Notes under the pieces: generated by a model
What the model saw: the letters and a program-made list of their open reading frames with translations, nothing else
Told to the model about the DNA's origin: nothing
Database searches by the model: none
NCBI GenBank assembly: GCA_030267565.1
Contig: BRXU01000030.1
Span: forward strand, 1,010,001-1,074,000
From: Pleodorina starrii
Lineage: Eukaryota; Chlorophyta; Chlorophyceae; Chlamydomonadales; Volvocaceae
Length of the DNA: 64,000 bases
Direction of reading: 5' to 3'
Translations under genes and position numbers: made by a program
In this document: piece after piece, positions 13,031-25,130 of the stretch
Layout of the letters: each line of letters starts with the position of its first letter
Numbering within the stretch: the first letter of the stretch is position 1

Positions 13031-16000
13031 ATGTCGGACCCAGCCGCAACACGGCCCCGTGCCGACCAGGCGGCGCCTGTCGCCCTTCGCGACGGTGGGC
13101 TAGCGGCAGCAGCGCCGACGCCAGCGCCAGCGGCGCCGCCACCGCCATCGCCGTCAGCGCCGTCACCGTCTCCGCTGGACGCAACTGCACCGCAGCAAGC
13201 ACGTCCGCTGCCGTCGCCGCCGCCGACGCCGACGCGCGGGCCGCCGCCGCCGCCGCCGACGCCTCCCCTGCCGCCGGGGCAGCCTCCTCTGTCGCTCTCC
13301 CCGGGGTTTCCCGCGCAGCAACAAGCTCAGCACGCCCAGCACGCCCAGCACGCCCAGCACGTGAGGAACGCAGATCCGCCGCCGCCGCCGCCAGATCCCT
13401 CCACGCCCGGCGGCCTTAGCAGCGGTGTGCACCGTCTTCTGTGGTCTTCTGTGGAGCTTCACGAAGCCGCCACGCAGCAGCAGCCACCGCCGCCGCCGCC
13501 GCCGCCGCAGCAGCAGCAGCGGGTCTTGGCAGGGTCAAGGGGGCCCCTGGACGGACGCCCGCTCCGGGACCAGGGCCGCGGCCAGGCAGAGCGCCGAAGC
13601 CGGGTGCGCGCCACAGCGGCGGCGGTACTGCTGTGGATTGCGGCGGCGGCGGCGGCGGCGGGGGCACCGCGGGGAGCTGAGGGGGCCGCCGCGGCGGAGA
13701 GGAAGGCGGTGGAGGATGCGGAGGCGGTGGAGGCGGAGGCAGTGGTGGAGGCGGAGCAGGGGTTGTGGGATGCCGTACGCCGCGGCGCAGCGCTGCTGAC
13801 TCGCTATCGCCGCAGCGCCGCCGCCGCCACGGGCGGCTCGAGGGGCGGCTCTGTCGCTGACGCCGCTAACGCCGCCGTGCCCGCGGAGCCCTTTGGCGGC
13901 GGCGGCGGCGGCGGCGCTGGGCCGCCGTACTACATGGCCGTGAACCCAGCGAAGTCCGAGCCGTCGCACACCGCCGCCACCGCCGCCGCCGCCACCGCCA
14001 CCGTCGCCAGAGCCGCACCGCCGGCGGACGACGGCGCCGCCGCCGCCGCCACCGCCGCCGCCGCCAGAGCGGCAAACGCAGCAGCACCGCCGGCGGACGA
14101 CGGCGCCGAGGCCCCCTTCAAGACAACGGACGTTCGTGCGGCGCCGCTTGGCTGCGATATCCTCCCTGGAGATGAGGATGCCGTACATGATGCCGTACAA
14201 GACCAGCTGGCAGCGGCGGCGGTGCGGGCGGCCGTAGAGGCCGCAGCCATCTTCGGCGGCCGCTCCGCCGCCGCCGCCGCCGCCGCGGCGGAGGTCGGCG
14301 GGGATGGCCTGAGCCGCGCTGATGGCGGTGACGGCGGCGGCAGCGACGGTAGCAGCAGGAGCAGCGGTGGCCTGCCGGCCGTCCTGCCTTCCCAGAGGGG
14401 CCTGGGAGGCTCCCCCGGCAGCTTTCCCGCGCTGTACCGCTCGCCGCTCACCCGTACGACAGTCAGCCTCAAGGTACGACACCGCCCCGTGTGTGCGTGT
14501 GTCCGTATTCGTCCGCCGTTCATTCTTTCGCTGTCCCTTGCAGGTAACGGAGCTGGGCGGTGCGAGCTTCGAGGAGGCGTGCGACGCCCTCCAGGACGCG
14601 GCGCTGAGGGCCGTTGAGGAGCTGTTCGGGGGGCAGCAGCAGCGGAGGGGGGCGGAGGAGGAAGAGGCGGCGGAGGCGGAGGCGGAGGCGGAGGCGGAGG
14701 CGGAGGGTGAGGCGGCAGGGCTTGATGGCACTGGCAACCGCGGCGATGATGGCGGCAGCAGCGGCAGCGGTGGCGGCGGCAGGGACTGCTCGGCCGGTGT
14801 CGATGACAATGGCGGCGGCGACGACGGCGCCTTGGCGGAAGGCATTACGGTTGATGGTGGTGGCGGCGGCGGCGGCAGCACCGTCACATTGTCGCCGCCG
14901 CCGCCGCCGCCGTCGCCGTCGTCCCACAATACAAACGATGGGGAAACCATCGGTGGCGGCGATCACCATGCAACCGGCGCCCATGGCGGCGGCGGCGGCG
15001 GCGGTGGCGGCGATAACTCCGCCGCGCCGTACAAGCTGAGCGTGCTGACGCTGCCGGGCTGCATCCACCTTGTCGTACAGGTGCAGGCGGGGGGAGTGCC
15101 GCCGGCGGCGGCGGCGGCTGCTGCCGGCGAAGAAGAAGCTGCCGCCGCCGCGGCTGGTGTAGCGGAGCGGCAGCTGACGGGCGGCGGCGCCGCAGGGGGA
15201 CTCCGCCGCCGCCTTACTGCCGCCGCTGTCCGCCCCGCCATCAGCGGCGCTCCTCGCGACATTGTACGGCGACTGGCGGTGGGCCTGGAGGCTGCCATCG
15301 GTGCCGTCATGCGCCAGTGGCGGCCGACGCCGACGCCGGCGCCGGCGCCCGCACTGGCGCGAACGAGCGCCCCCGAGCCAATGGCAGGGAGGGAGCCCTC
15401 CCTGGCGGCTCGTCTGGCCGAGTGGCTGGAGCCGGGCACAGAGCCGGACCGGCCGCTGCCGACCGCCGCTGCAATGCCCGCGTCGCCGGCTGATGCCGCG
15501 GCGGCGGCGGCGGCGGCTGCGGCGGCGACGGCGGCGGCGGCTGCGGCTACGGCGGCGGCGGCGGCGGCTTCGGAGCCGTCGCCCGCGCTGCCGGAGCGGC
15601 TGTCGTCAGAGCAGTGGGAAGTCGGCGACGCGTCGCCGTTCGTGGTCTCGGAGCCGTCCGGGGGCCATCGTCGCCATTCGGGCGACGGCGGCGAAACGAC
15701 CCACGGGTCATCCGCCATGCACCAGCTGCCGGCGCCGCAGGAGCTGTGGGCGTCGATGGGTTCAAGCCCCGGCATTCCGCCGTACTACGCCTGGGAGTAC
15801 GGCAGCGGCGTCGGCGGCGCTGTGGCGGCGGCGGCCCGCCGGGCGGCGTTGGAAGGCCACGCGCCGTCGACGGCGACGGTGGAGGAGGAGGAGGTGGTGC
15901 CACGGCGGAGGCCGATGCCGCCGCAGGCCTGGGGAGGAGACTCGATGACGGCATCCACCGCCGCGTCACTGTCGTACACGCTGACGTCGGACACCACCGT

Positions 16001-19000
16001 CGCCACCTGGAGCTCGCGCGCGAGCTCCCTGGCGGCCACGGCGGCGGCGGCGGCGGCGGCAGGAAGCCTCAGCGGCGGCGGAGGCAGCGGCTTTAGTGGC
16101 GTCAGTCTGCCGTACAGGCCCTCCGAGACCAGCCTTCTTGCGCCGGGCGGAATGATCAGCAGCTCCGGAACCGGCCTCGGAGCCGCCGTCACTAGCCGCC
16201 ACGTTCACCCCGTCGTTCTGCCGACGCTGCCGTCGGGCGGCTCCAGCGGTGGGGAGGTGACCAGTGAGGAGGAGCCCACCGCCGCCACCGCCGCCACCAC
16301 CGCCGCCACTGCCGCCGCCACCGCCGCCACCGCAACCGCCGCCGCCGCCACCGCCACCGTCACCCTGGCGGAGGCCACTGCTGCGGCGCTGGCCGCCGGC
16401 TCTGCCGGCGGCGCCGGCGGCGGCGGCCCCGACGACGACCAGGCGCTTGCGGCGGCGCCGGGAGGGCCTTCTCTTGTGGTTGCCGCCGCCGCCGCCGCCA
16501 CGCCACGGCCAGCGAGTGCGCCGCTGTTGACGTACCTGGTGATGGAGGCGGCGGGGGAGGAGGCGGAGGAGGCGAGGCCCCAGGAAGAGGAAGAGGAGGA
16601 GGAGGAGGTTGAGGAGGAGGGCGAGGGGGAGGAGGCGGGAGGTGGCCTGCTGGGTCTGCCACTGTTGGCGCTGTTGGATCCGCCGGTGGTGGCGCTGAGG
16701 GAGGGAGGCGGAGGCGGAGGCGGAGAGGGAGGCGGAGAGGGAGCCGGCGGCGGGGGTCCGGAGGGCCAGGTGGGGGGGCTGGTGGGCGGGGATTTGAGTG
16801 GGTTGGGGGCGGGGTCGTGAGCTCGTGACACTGTACGACATGGTATGACCACGGAAAGAACACACCGGGCTGCGATGGTGAGCAGGGGCGGGGCCAGGGG
16901 GACGGGGAGTGGGGAGCTTAGCGAGGGGCTTGGCGCCCGCCCGCCCGGCCACTGGTGGTTGTGGTTGTGGTTGTGGTTGTGGTTATGGTTGCTGTTGTGG
17001 TGGTTGTGGTGGTGGGGCCCAGTGGTGATGCGCAGCACTGCGCATCACGAACCTAGCATTCAAGGCGGACACCATCGTAGTGTCGTGGATGGCGGTAATG
17101 GTGGCTGTAGCAGCAGCAGCAGCAGCACCAGCAGCAGCACGCTCCCCCCGCCCGCCCGCCCGCACGCTGCGGCTTCGACGCCCCACTCTCCGCGAGCCCA
17201 CCAAACACAACCGCCGCCGCCGCAGCAGCAGCAGCGGCAGATGGCGACGGTGCGTAGTGACGGGGGCTCCGCGAGGTGGCGACCGCGGTTCAGGTGCTGT
17301 TCGGGTGCGTGCCGAAGGGTGAGGGCCTTCCCCCGTGTGTGCGCTCCCCGTTACACGTTCCCCGCCATCCACACGCAGTATTAGTTGTATCACTGCACGC
17401 ACACGCACGCACACACACACACACGCGCGCGCAAAAAAACCTAAAACCCGTCAACCGCTGCCGCCCCGGTTGTCCGCCTGTGTGCTCGCCTGCCGCCGCC
17501 CTCTTCAGGCCGCGCCCGCCGAGTGCCGGCTCATCATCTTCCGCAGACAGGAAACGGCAGGCCGGCAGCAGCAGCAGCAACCGCCGCCGCCGCAGCCGCA
17601 GCAGGCGCTTCGCCCACAGCCGCCCCCACAGGCAACGCCTCCGCCTTCGCCTCCACTCCCGCCCCCGCCTCCGCCTCCGCCTCCGCCCCCACCTCCACGC
17701 CCGCCGTGCGTCCGCGTGGTGGTGCACCAGGGAGGGCGTGTGCTGGTGGACAGGCAGGTGGTGCTGGAGGAGGGGGAGGAGGAGGAGGAGGAGGGCACCT
17801 ACCGCTGCTGTGGAGTCCTGAGGTACGGCCCGGTCCTCCCTTTCGCCTGTCTCCGCCTCTTCGACCCTTTAACGAACTCCGCGACGTGTGAGGGCGTCTC
17901 CCCGATCCGGGTCTCCGCCGGCTTGAGGAGGGTGGGCCTCGATCGGTCCCTCGCACCTGCCACCTGCCACCTCCTACACACCACCCCCTCTGTATTGGGT
18001 GTACATGCTGGTCGCATCGACACTTGACCCCACCTAATCCTTCACTTACAAAGGCCCAAGTTTTATTTTTGTACGCTGTACGACGCCGTATATGATGCTT
18101 TGACACTTGGCAGTTGCATCGCCGCCCCATACAGAACCGTTACTCTCTTCCGTTACCCTCTTCCGTTACCCTCTTCCGTTACCCTCTTCCGTTACCCTCT
18201 TCCGTTACCCTCTTCTATTACACTCTTCTGTTACCCTCTTCCGTTACTACCCCTTTTTTTGCTGCTCCTTCGCAGCTTGGACCTGGCCGTCCTTCAGGAG
18301 GGACCCGCCTTCCTGTTGGTCCTGCCACCACCGCCGTCATCGTACGGCAGGGTGGTGTACTGCCAGGAGGCCCTCCTAGGCATGCCGCTGCTGGCGGTTC
18401 CGGAGCCGGTGGCGGCGGAGCTGGGTGAGCTGGTCGACGCCATGGCAGAGGAGATGCGTACGGCAGCGGCAGCAGTTTCGGAGGCGGCGGCTGGCGACGC
18501 TGACCCGCGGGTCGCTCGCGCAATTGCCAGCAGGAGCTACCTCACGCCGCTGCTGATGGATCTGGCGGAACTGCTGCTGGATGACGGGGCAGGTGGCGGT
18601 GCAGGTGGCAGACCCACGGGTCGTTCCTTCGACGCCGCCGGCGCAAGGCCTCCGGCCGTCCGCAGGCGGGAGGCGGCGGCGGCGGCGACGGGAGGAGCTG
18701 GCGGCGGCGGCGGCGGCGAAGGCGAGGGCAGTGCGGTCCACATGTTCGGCAGCTTGTCGCCGGAGGAGCGGCAGGGGCTCCGGAACCACGTCCTGGGCTT
18801 CCTGCGCGTTCATGGACTGGACGTGAGTGGTGGGAACGATTGGGTGCGGGGGAACGTGCGTGGGGGCACGTGGCTGGGCCACCCGCAATCGTCGGTCCAA
18901 CCTCGCATCCTCGACGCACCACGCCCTGTCGCCTGTCTGTCTGTCTGCCTGCCCCCACTGTCCGCTGGCTCGCTGGCTCGCTAATCCGCTGGCTCGCTGG

Positions 19001-19073
19001 CGTGCACACACTCCCTCAGGCGACGGCGACCTACCTGCAGCAGCGAACGACGACACCCCCGTCGGGGACCTGA
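13031..19073 (+). CDS. Large Ala/Gly/Pro-rich protein of unknown function (probably one gene)
   Basis: Not recognised. Start ATG 13031 (MSDPAATRP). Exon 1 13031-14473 joins exon 2 from 14544 in phase 0 and exon 2 is open to TGA 16818-16820. Further exons are 17509-17822, 18276-18822 and 19020-19073 (ends in TGA), joined in phase; a candidate exon ending ATG GCG ACG at about 17249 would feed 17509. If these belong to the same gene, a donor in exon 2 upstream of 16820 must be used; otherwise two genes lie here. The protein is mostly poly-Ala/Gly/Pro, with a possible hydrophobic segment AAAVLLWIAAAAAAAG, a Glu-rich stretch and a few ordered-looking patches: TELGGASFEEACDALQDA, LTLPGCIHLVVQVQ, CVRVVVHQGGRVLVDRQVV and PLLAVPEPVAAELGELVDAM. 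These recall faintly the region downstream of the SBP box in SPL transcription factors, but no SBP zinc finger is present, so no function is assigned. Confidence 0.6.
18134..18250 (+). repeat. 13-bp tandem repeat upstream of a 3' splice site
   Basis: Degenerate tandem copies of CTTCCGTTACCCT, about eight to nine units, occupy the end of the intron before the exon at 18276. On the sense strand they form an extended pyrimidine-rich tract, with the AG acceptor at 18274-18275. Confidence 0.85.
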
Positions 19074-19194
19074 GGCGTACGTTGGTTGGTTGGTTGATTG
19101 GTTGGTTAGTTGATTGGTTGGTTGGTTGGTTGGTTGGTTTGGCGCTCCGTAGACAGAAGATGGATAAGAGTCCCCCTCTTTGCTGATGTGCATG

Positions 19195-19285
19195 GGGGGG
19201 GGAATGACGCATGGGGGAATGACGCATGGGGGAATGACGCATGGGGGAATGACGCATGGGGGAATGACGCATGGGGGAATGACGC
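19195..19285 (+). repeat. 15-bp tandem repeat, six units
   Basis: Six perfect or near-perfect copies of GGGGGAATGACGCAT. The period is a multiple of three, so short frames (MTHGG repeats) read through it; these are not supported as a gene. Confidence 0.9.
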
Positions 19286-19479
19286 TGCACGCCGCCGCTG
19301 GTGCTGGTGCTGCTGGTGCTGCTGCTGCTGCTAGCTGCGGGCGGGGCGGCGAAGTGGAAAGTGGAGAAGGTTGTGCGCTGCGTGGCTGCAGTCTCCCGAC
19401 GTGGTGGTGTGGTGGTGGTGGTGTGGTGGTGTGGTGGTGGCGTAGGGACGCTTCCATGGCTGACACCCCCCCCTCGCCA

Positions 19480-19512
19480 TTCACGGGCTCCGGCCTATAC
19501 GTGGATAACCCC
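19480..19512 (+). repeat. Dispersed repeat family 1, plus orientation
   Basis: A full-length copy of TTCACGGGCTC followed by CGGCCTATACGTGGATAAC and CCC, matching the copy at 30966-30999 base for base through the core. Confidence 0.85.
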
Positions 19513-19788
19513 ACTGAAGCCATCGGCCAGCGGGCGGTTGTATGGGGGCGTGCTAGCTCGGCGCTGCTGCTGCGGAGGGCACGGAAGACACGGCGGGAGT
19601 GTGGGTGGGTGTGTGGCCGGTGCACGAGTTTGGTTTCGGAGCGCAAAAACAACTACGGGCCACAGCAAGATCTGGCAGCGCATGTGGCGTGGCGGCGGAC
19701 TGCGAGTGATGCCGGCCGGCTGGGTCAGACTGGTCAAATAGATGGCGCCTGTGTCAGCACGTAACGAAAGGAGCGAACCGATATGAAG

Positions 19789-19935
19789 GCCATCTGGATC
19801 CAGTCATCTGGATCTGGATCTAGATCAATGGATCTGGATCTAGATCAAGATCTCGATCCGTATCTGCAGATCCAGATCTTGATCTAGATCCAGATCCATT
19901 GATCTAGATCCAGATCTAGATCGGGGTCCAGATCT
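19789..19935. repeat. GATC-rich inverted repeat
   Basis: Runs of GGATCTGGATCTAGATC and its reverse complement face each other around about 19860, so the segment can fold on itself. It is made almost wholly of GATCTA/GATCTG/GATCCA hexamers. A related but looser hexamer mosaic occurs in an ACCase intron at 6706-6820. Confidence 0.8.
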
Positions 19936-20729
19936 GGCGTCAAGAGACGCTCCCCGGTGCATGCACCAGAGCATGCAGTGTGAGTCCCCCGCATTGTGCT
20001 TCGTGGCTTTGTTCGTCGTCCATGCATGCACGTACTCAGACGTCTTCGTTCCGGCGGATATGACGCAACCCGGAGGAGGACACCATTTACCCGCTCCTGG
20101 GTTGCTGAGCGTTACGTGAGCAACGGCCATCTCAATATTTATTTCCTGCACAGTCATGTCTCCTGCATTCTTCTTTTGCAGTTGTGATACTTTGCATGTT
20201 TTTGAAATCCGGGTGACGACGGTCGGAGACGACGGTCGTCCGGGTGACGACGGTCGCACGGGCGGCGACGGGTGGAGCGAGGCTGGCGGATTAGGGTTAC
20301 GCAGGCGGGGGAGCTCAGTAATAAAGAGATGGAGGGCTCAGTCAGTCAGTCGGCTGCGTACTTCGGCCCCCTTAGCCCCCTTAAGAGGGCTGAGCGGCTG
20401 GTGGTGCATACCGAGTCCAAGACAAGGGAGTTTGTAGGGTTGTCGTTGATTGGGTTACGGTACCCACGAGCGCAACACGGGTACATGACTACGTGCATCC
20501 AACGGGTGTGCCGGGGCTGCCCCTGGCGTGTGTTCTGTCTTCTGTGTGCTTGGGAAGAGCGTGGGTAGGTGTGAGTCGCGCGCGCGTGTGTGTGTGGCTT
20601 GTGCATAAAGTACATCCAGGCGGATGTCTTGTGAGCGCGGTGGGCATTTGGAGTGTTGATCTGTGTTCGGGGTTGCATTCGGTACCCTTTCTTTGCTGTG
20701 TGTTTCGTAGGGAATTCAGCGCGCTGTGA

Positions 20730-22140
20730 CCCAAATGCAGGCGGCGTCGTCAAAACAAACGCCGGCCGTTCGAACAAGCACTTTAGAGCGCGTGCTTGAA
20801 CATGATGGCGTTGCGGGGGTTGCCTGAAGCGATCGGGCACAGTCGCGTAAGTGTGTCGGCGTAATTGTGGGAGGGGGGGTTGGGGGTTTTGGTGAGCTTT
20901 GGGAGGATCGATCGCACGGTACGCACGCACGCGCGCAGGCGGGCGGGGCAGCAGAGGTTTGAACATTGGATGGAGTGGGGCACTACAAGGTTTACCCCCT
21001 GACCCACCTGCACCGACCCACGGGTCAACGCTTTCTTAACATCCGCCACGCCACAGTCCCGACCCACATCGTGCGTGCGTGCGTGCAAAAAAGAAAGGAG
21101 GTGCATGGAGGTAGGGGCATGCGTGCAGCACGTTGGGCCCCCGCCCGCAGGTGCGGCTGCTGACGACACGACGACGTTGTCTGTTCAACGTTTGTTTGTG
21201 GAGAGGGGGCAGTTGTTGCAAAAGCCGCACCACCACCTCCTGCCCGGTCGAGGGTGCGCCGCAGTGAACAGTTTCCCCCAAACCCTAAGCAAGACCGCAG
21301 CAGTGACCGCAGTGACCGGCAGGGCGCCGCGCCGCGATGTCTCGCGATGTCCGTCCTGGATAGCATGGGAGCAGCATCCGCTGTCGCATGACCCCCGCAG
21401 GTTGCTGCACTCCGGTTACACGGCCAACAGGAACTGCGACGGCCAAGCTCACACATTTGTCCGATCGACGGGCGGACGTGCATTCCGTGCTTCGGCTGAC
21501 GGCCGCCAGCGTTAACAGCTGTTCCAGAAGACTTATTGACGTGGGCTCCAAGGGGGGAGCCCGCAGCGAATCGTCCCGCGCCTATTCCTTTGCAGCGATT
21601 CCTTCTTGAATTTCCTCGCGGGAAGAATAAATCAAAAAGTGGCACGAAGCCGGTCACCCGGGCCGCGGTGGCCGTCCCCCGCCGCGGACCCTTAACGGGA
21701 AATGGCCTTGCTGGCAGCCAACGAAGCCTCAGGCACCGGCATGTGTTCAGATGGCCCACGGCAACGGCACCTACCTCGACGACTTCACTCTTCGGGACAC
21801 AGCCCGCGAGCTCCCGTGTACTCTCGAGGTTGGCCAGGTTGCCGCTTTTGCCGCTATCAAGCACAGGAAGCGGACTTGCTGCTTGCAAAACAGAGTTCGC
21901 GTGATCTCCGGACTGCTCCAACACTGCTGCAAAATGTGGTGCGGCGACGGCAGGAAAAAGCGAGGTTTGGTGCAGCCGCGGAGCTGTTCTGCCGCAGCCT
22001 TGTTTGCCAACCGCATGTCACCATGCCCCCGTGAATCACGCTGGGGGCAACAAGCTCGCGATCCAGTCTAGTATTACGTCAAAATGCTAACCGCTTGAAG
22101 CGGGGGAAAGAAGTCCGGTGCCCGGTTTGGAGACTTGCCG
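20730..22140 (+). mobile_element. Mobile-element-like repeat, copy A
   Basis: Shares two blocks, in the same order and orientation, with 25655-26868. The 5' block is about 20735-20870 (GCAGGCGGCGTC, AAACAAAC, GAAGCGATCGGGCA, GTCGCGTAA, GTCGGCGTAA). The 3' block is about 21700-22138, about 90 percent identical by eye. Plus-strand frames in the 3' block start with a conserved MAH-N-TYLDD segment and continue with LRTAPTLLQNVVRRRQ and RLKRGKEVRCPVWRL-like residues, but reading frame is broken relative to copy B. The middle differs between copies. No transposase, reverse transcriptase or clear terminal repeats were found, so it is probably a non-autonomous element or decayed gene duplicate. Confidence 0.55.
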
Positions 22141-23343
22141 TACACAGCGGCGCCGCAACACTGGCAGGAGGTGGAGCACCACCGGCACAGCGACTACCGA
22201 CGGGGAGGGCGATGCCTAAATCTGTGCCAGGACGTGTTAGCAGCACCACCTCGAGATGTGTCTCTCTGTACATAAGTCATTGTGTATAGCCTGCTGGTAT
22301 GTATGTGCTTCTGATTGTGCGTGTAATGATGATAAACAAACCGGCACTTTGCAGCCGTCCGCCCATTTTGCCCACCCAGTTCATTAATTCATACCATCCA
22401 CTCATCCATCCATCCATCCTCGAGGCCCATCTTCGCGGGTTTCGTGTTCGGTGTTTGGCCTTTGGCAATTGGCATGTTGGTTCCGTGTATGAAGACGGAG
22501 GGGAGGGGGGGGCAGCAGTGCACACGCCCTTTATTCACAGTCCAACCGAAAGCGTTCGTCTGCGCTCCAACTATCAGTCAGTTTGACCAGATATTTCCCA
22601 GCCACCAACGGTGCACGACACATCCGCCATCTGTGCACTGGATAGCCGCCCCACAGCTGCCCCACACTGCGCCCTGCCCACAGCATCCCCGCACCCAGCA
22701 AACGTACACTACATGCGCAATGCAACCCCCCCATGGGTTCAGCACCGTACGTCGCCTGACAGCCAAGATGACCGGTGTGCCGCGACAATGTGGCCGGACG
22801 TGGCGAACCGTGGCGCGGCGTAACGTACCAGCAACGTGGCGGGGCGCGACGTAATGCGGTAATGCAGCCCCACCGACTGCAGTTGCCATGCCGTGCAGCA
22901 CTCGGCTGCCTCCCTAGACGAGGGCCCTGCAATGCTGCCCCTAATGCAGTACAGCAAAGGCAGAACCGAGCTTGTCGAGTCCTGCTCTTATCGGAGCTGC
23001 CAAGCGCAGCGCGAACCACGTCCACGAGTGCAGCACGCGTGCTGCCGGCATGCACAACGTCAAGCCCATGCATGCACCCGACCGAACAAGTCGTATCCCG
23101 ATGGGATGAGTCACCCCCTGGCGGCACCGAACGTCTGCACCGCCCCGCCATCAGACTACGGACGGCTCTCGCTCCGGAACCCCAATACTTACCGAACATA
23201 CAGGGTGGGTGGCTGTGTGGCAGCCCTACCGAGTACCGACCCCCGGCACCGGACAACACGGTAAGCCGCACCCAACCCACACACGCCCCGCGCTACAAGG
23301 CAAGTCTGCCGCTGCTGGTCGTTGCTGCCGCTAGCAAGGCCCC
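22141..23343. other. Non-genic interval with one dispersed repeat
   Basis: No gene recognised. A segment at about 22538-22621 (CCAACCGAAAGCGTTCGTCTGCG, then GATATTTCCCAGCCACCAAC) recurs at 55962-56024. The right end should carry the 3' UTR of the minus-strand ankyrin gene. Confidence 0.45.
22538..22621 (+). repeat. Dispersed repeat family 3, copy A
   Basis: Contains AGCGTTCGTCTGCG and, after an 18-bp insertion relative to the other copy, GATATTTCCCAGCCACCAAC followed by GGTGCACGACA. The second copy at 55962-56024 lacks the insertion. Confidence 0.8.
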
Positions 23344-25130
23344 TTAGGCCCCAGGCGACCGCCGCCGCCGCTGCAGCTCGCCCAGCCATGCCAGCAGCGC
23401 CGCGTGGCGCTCCCGGGTCTGCATGTTTGCCTCGTCCTCCACCAACTTGACCGCAGCATCCCGGTCCATTTCGGGGCAACCCAAGTCCAGCAGGCACTGC
23501 AGCACGGCGACGGAGACCCCGCTGCTGATGCGGATGCAGTCCGCCAGCAGCTTCCCCGGCGGCCCCCAGGGGCAGCCCAGCCGGTGCAGGCAGCGGAGCA
23601 TCGCCAGATCACCGTTGTTGGCGGCTCCGAGGTAGGCGCCGCCATCGAGCTGAGGCCGCCAAGGAACACACACGATTGCCGTACATACACACATCAATGG
23701 AGGGACGGGCGGTTGGGCAGTCAGGGGCGGTGGTGGGCCACACGGAGCGCATCGTACATGTGGTGGTGACAAACGAGGACGGCGACACCCACCGGGAAGG
23801 GGCAGCCCCGCTCCACCAGCCACTCCAGCGCCTCTTCGCAGCCGCTCTCGGCGCCGTTGTTGATGGCCGTGGGGCCCAAGGCCCAGCCGCGGACGTGAAG
23901 CCAGGTCATCAGCTCAAGGTTGCCGCTCGCCGCCGCGCAGTCGAGCAAGCTATCTGCACCGTCAGCAGGTGCGACGCCCAGGCCCTCCACCACCCAGGCC
24001 ACCAGCGGCAGGTGACCCCCCCCGGCCGCATCTTCCGCAACAAGACGGGCGTTTACGGGCAAGCCGCTGGCGTGCAGGTACTGCAGTACGGCCAGGTGGC
24101 CCTGGCGGGCTCCAGCCGTCACGGGGACCTGATCCGGCCGCACCCCCGCTTGCTCCACCAGGAAACGCAGGGCGGCAAGATTGCCGACACTGACCGCAGC
24201 GTCCGCCACCCCCGCCTCCAGAGGGTAGCCCCGGCCGCGCAGCCACTGCAGACGCGCCACCGCTGCATCGCCATTACCAGCCCGGACAGCGGTCATGCAC
24301 GCCCAAACCATGCGGGGGTAGCCCAGCCCCTCAAGCCACTCCACTTTGGCCTGCCAATCGGGCGTGGTGCTGCCGGCCGCGGCCTCCATGATTGCACCCC
24401 GATCAGCCTCATCGAACTGCTCAAGCTGCTGCTGCAGTTCGCTGCCATGGTGCCCTGCCATGAGCTGCTCCCACAGCCGCTGCAGCGCCGCCAGGCTCAA
24501 GCACTCCGCCGCGGCCCCCAACAATGACCGGCAGAAAACATACGCGCCGTCGATGCGACGGCCCTGTAACTCCGTCAGCAGCCACTGCATAAGGTCCTCC
24601 TGCCCGCCCCAGGCAGCACCGCAAACGACGTGCATGTCGAGGGGGCAGCCGCTGGCCAACAGCCACTCGCACACGTGTCGGTGGCCGGCCTCCACCGCGG
24701 CGAACAGAGAAACACCCCAGAGAAAGCCGCGCGCACGCAGCACCTTGCACATGTCGAGCTGGCCCGCGGCTGCGGCGGCCGCGAGCAGTTGGCGCTGAAG
24801 ATCAAGACCCACATTGGCCAGGGCAACCTCCAGGTTGGCGACGCTGCCGCTTGCCGCCGTCAGGCACACCAGCTGCAGCCGCTGCTGGTGAGACAACGCG
24901 CGAAAAGCGCCCGGGCGGCCCCAGCGCTCCCGGAACACGTGGACGGGTGACGGAAGCGACAGCCGCAAGGTCTTGTGGTGTGAGAACTGCTGCGATGTCG
25001 TCTTGTCTATCAGTCGTAATGTGCTTGCCACTTCGTTAGCTGGCAGATGCTGCGCAATGCACGCCACGATGCCCGGCAGCCAAATGCTCGAGCCGTCTGG
25101 TGTAAGCAGCAGAGTGACCGAATGGGGCAT
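23344..25130 (-). CDS. F-box-like / ankyrin repeat protein
   Basis: Two exons, 25130-23793 and 23649-23344, joined in phase 0 (CCG to CTC); 547 residues. The start is ATG 25130-25128 (MPHSVTLLL); the GTG nine bases upstream is not needed. Residues about 16-50 (WLPGIVACIAQHLP, NEVASTLRLIDKTT) resemble the degenerate F-box that heads many algal ankyrin proteins. From about residue 95 to 530 there are about a dozen ankyrin-type repeats of the algal/giant-virus style, for example AAAAGQLDMCKVLRARG, AAVEAGHRHVCEWLLASGCP, CAAASGNLELMTWLHVRGW and AANNGDLAMLRCLHRLGCPWG. It ends in an Arg-rich tail. Function would be protein binding, possibly substrate selection for ubiquitin ligation; that is inference. 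Copies of one repeat element lie on both sides. Confidence 0.85.

Larger units (their letters stand above)
19074..20729 (+). other. Repeat-rich interval downstream of the Ala/Gly-rich gene
   Basis: Holds (GGTT)n at 19083-19140, a 15-bp tandem array at 19195-19285, one dispersed CGGCCTATACGTGGATAAC copy (19480-19512), a GATC-rich inverted repeat (19789-19935) and a decamer-like GACGACGGTC array (about 20213-20275). No gene recognised. The 3' UTR of the preceding gene should lie in its first few hundred bases. Confidence 0.5.

Noticed and set aside
13535..16952. Long minus-strand and alternative-frame ORFs opposite the Ala/Gly-rich gene
   Set aside because: GCN/GGN/CCN-rich coding DNA leaves other frames open; only the plus frame has splice junctions that agree in phase and a sensible start and stop.
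19180..19764. Frame with repeated MTHGG as a repeat peptide gene
   Set aside because: It is a 15-bp tandem repeat downstream of a gene's stop codon; no splice sites, homologues or codon pattern support translation.
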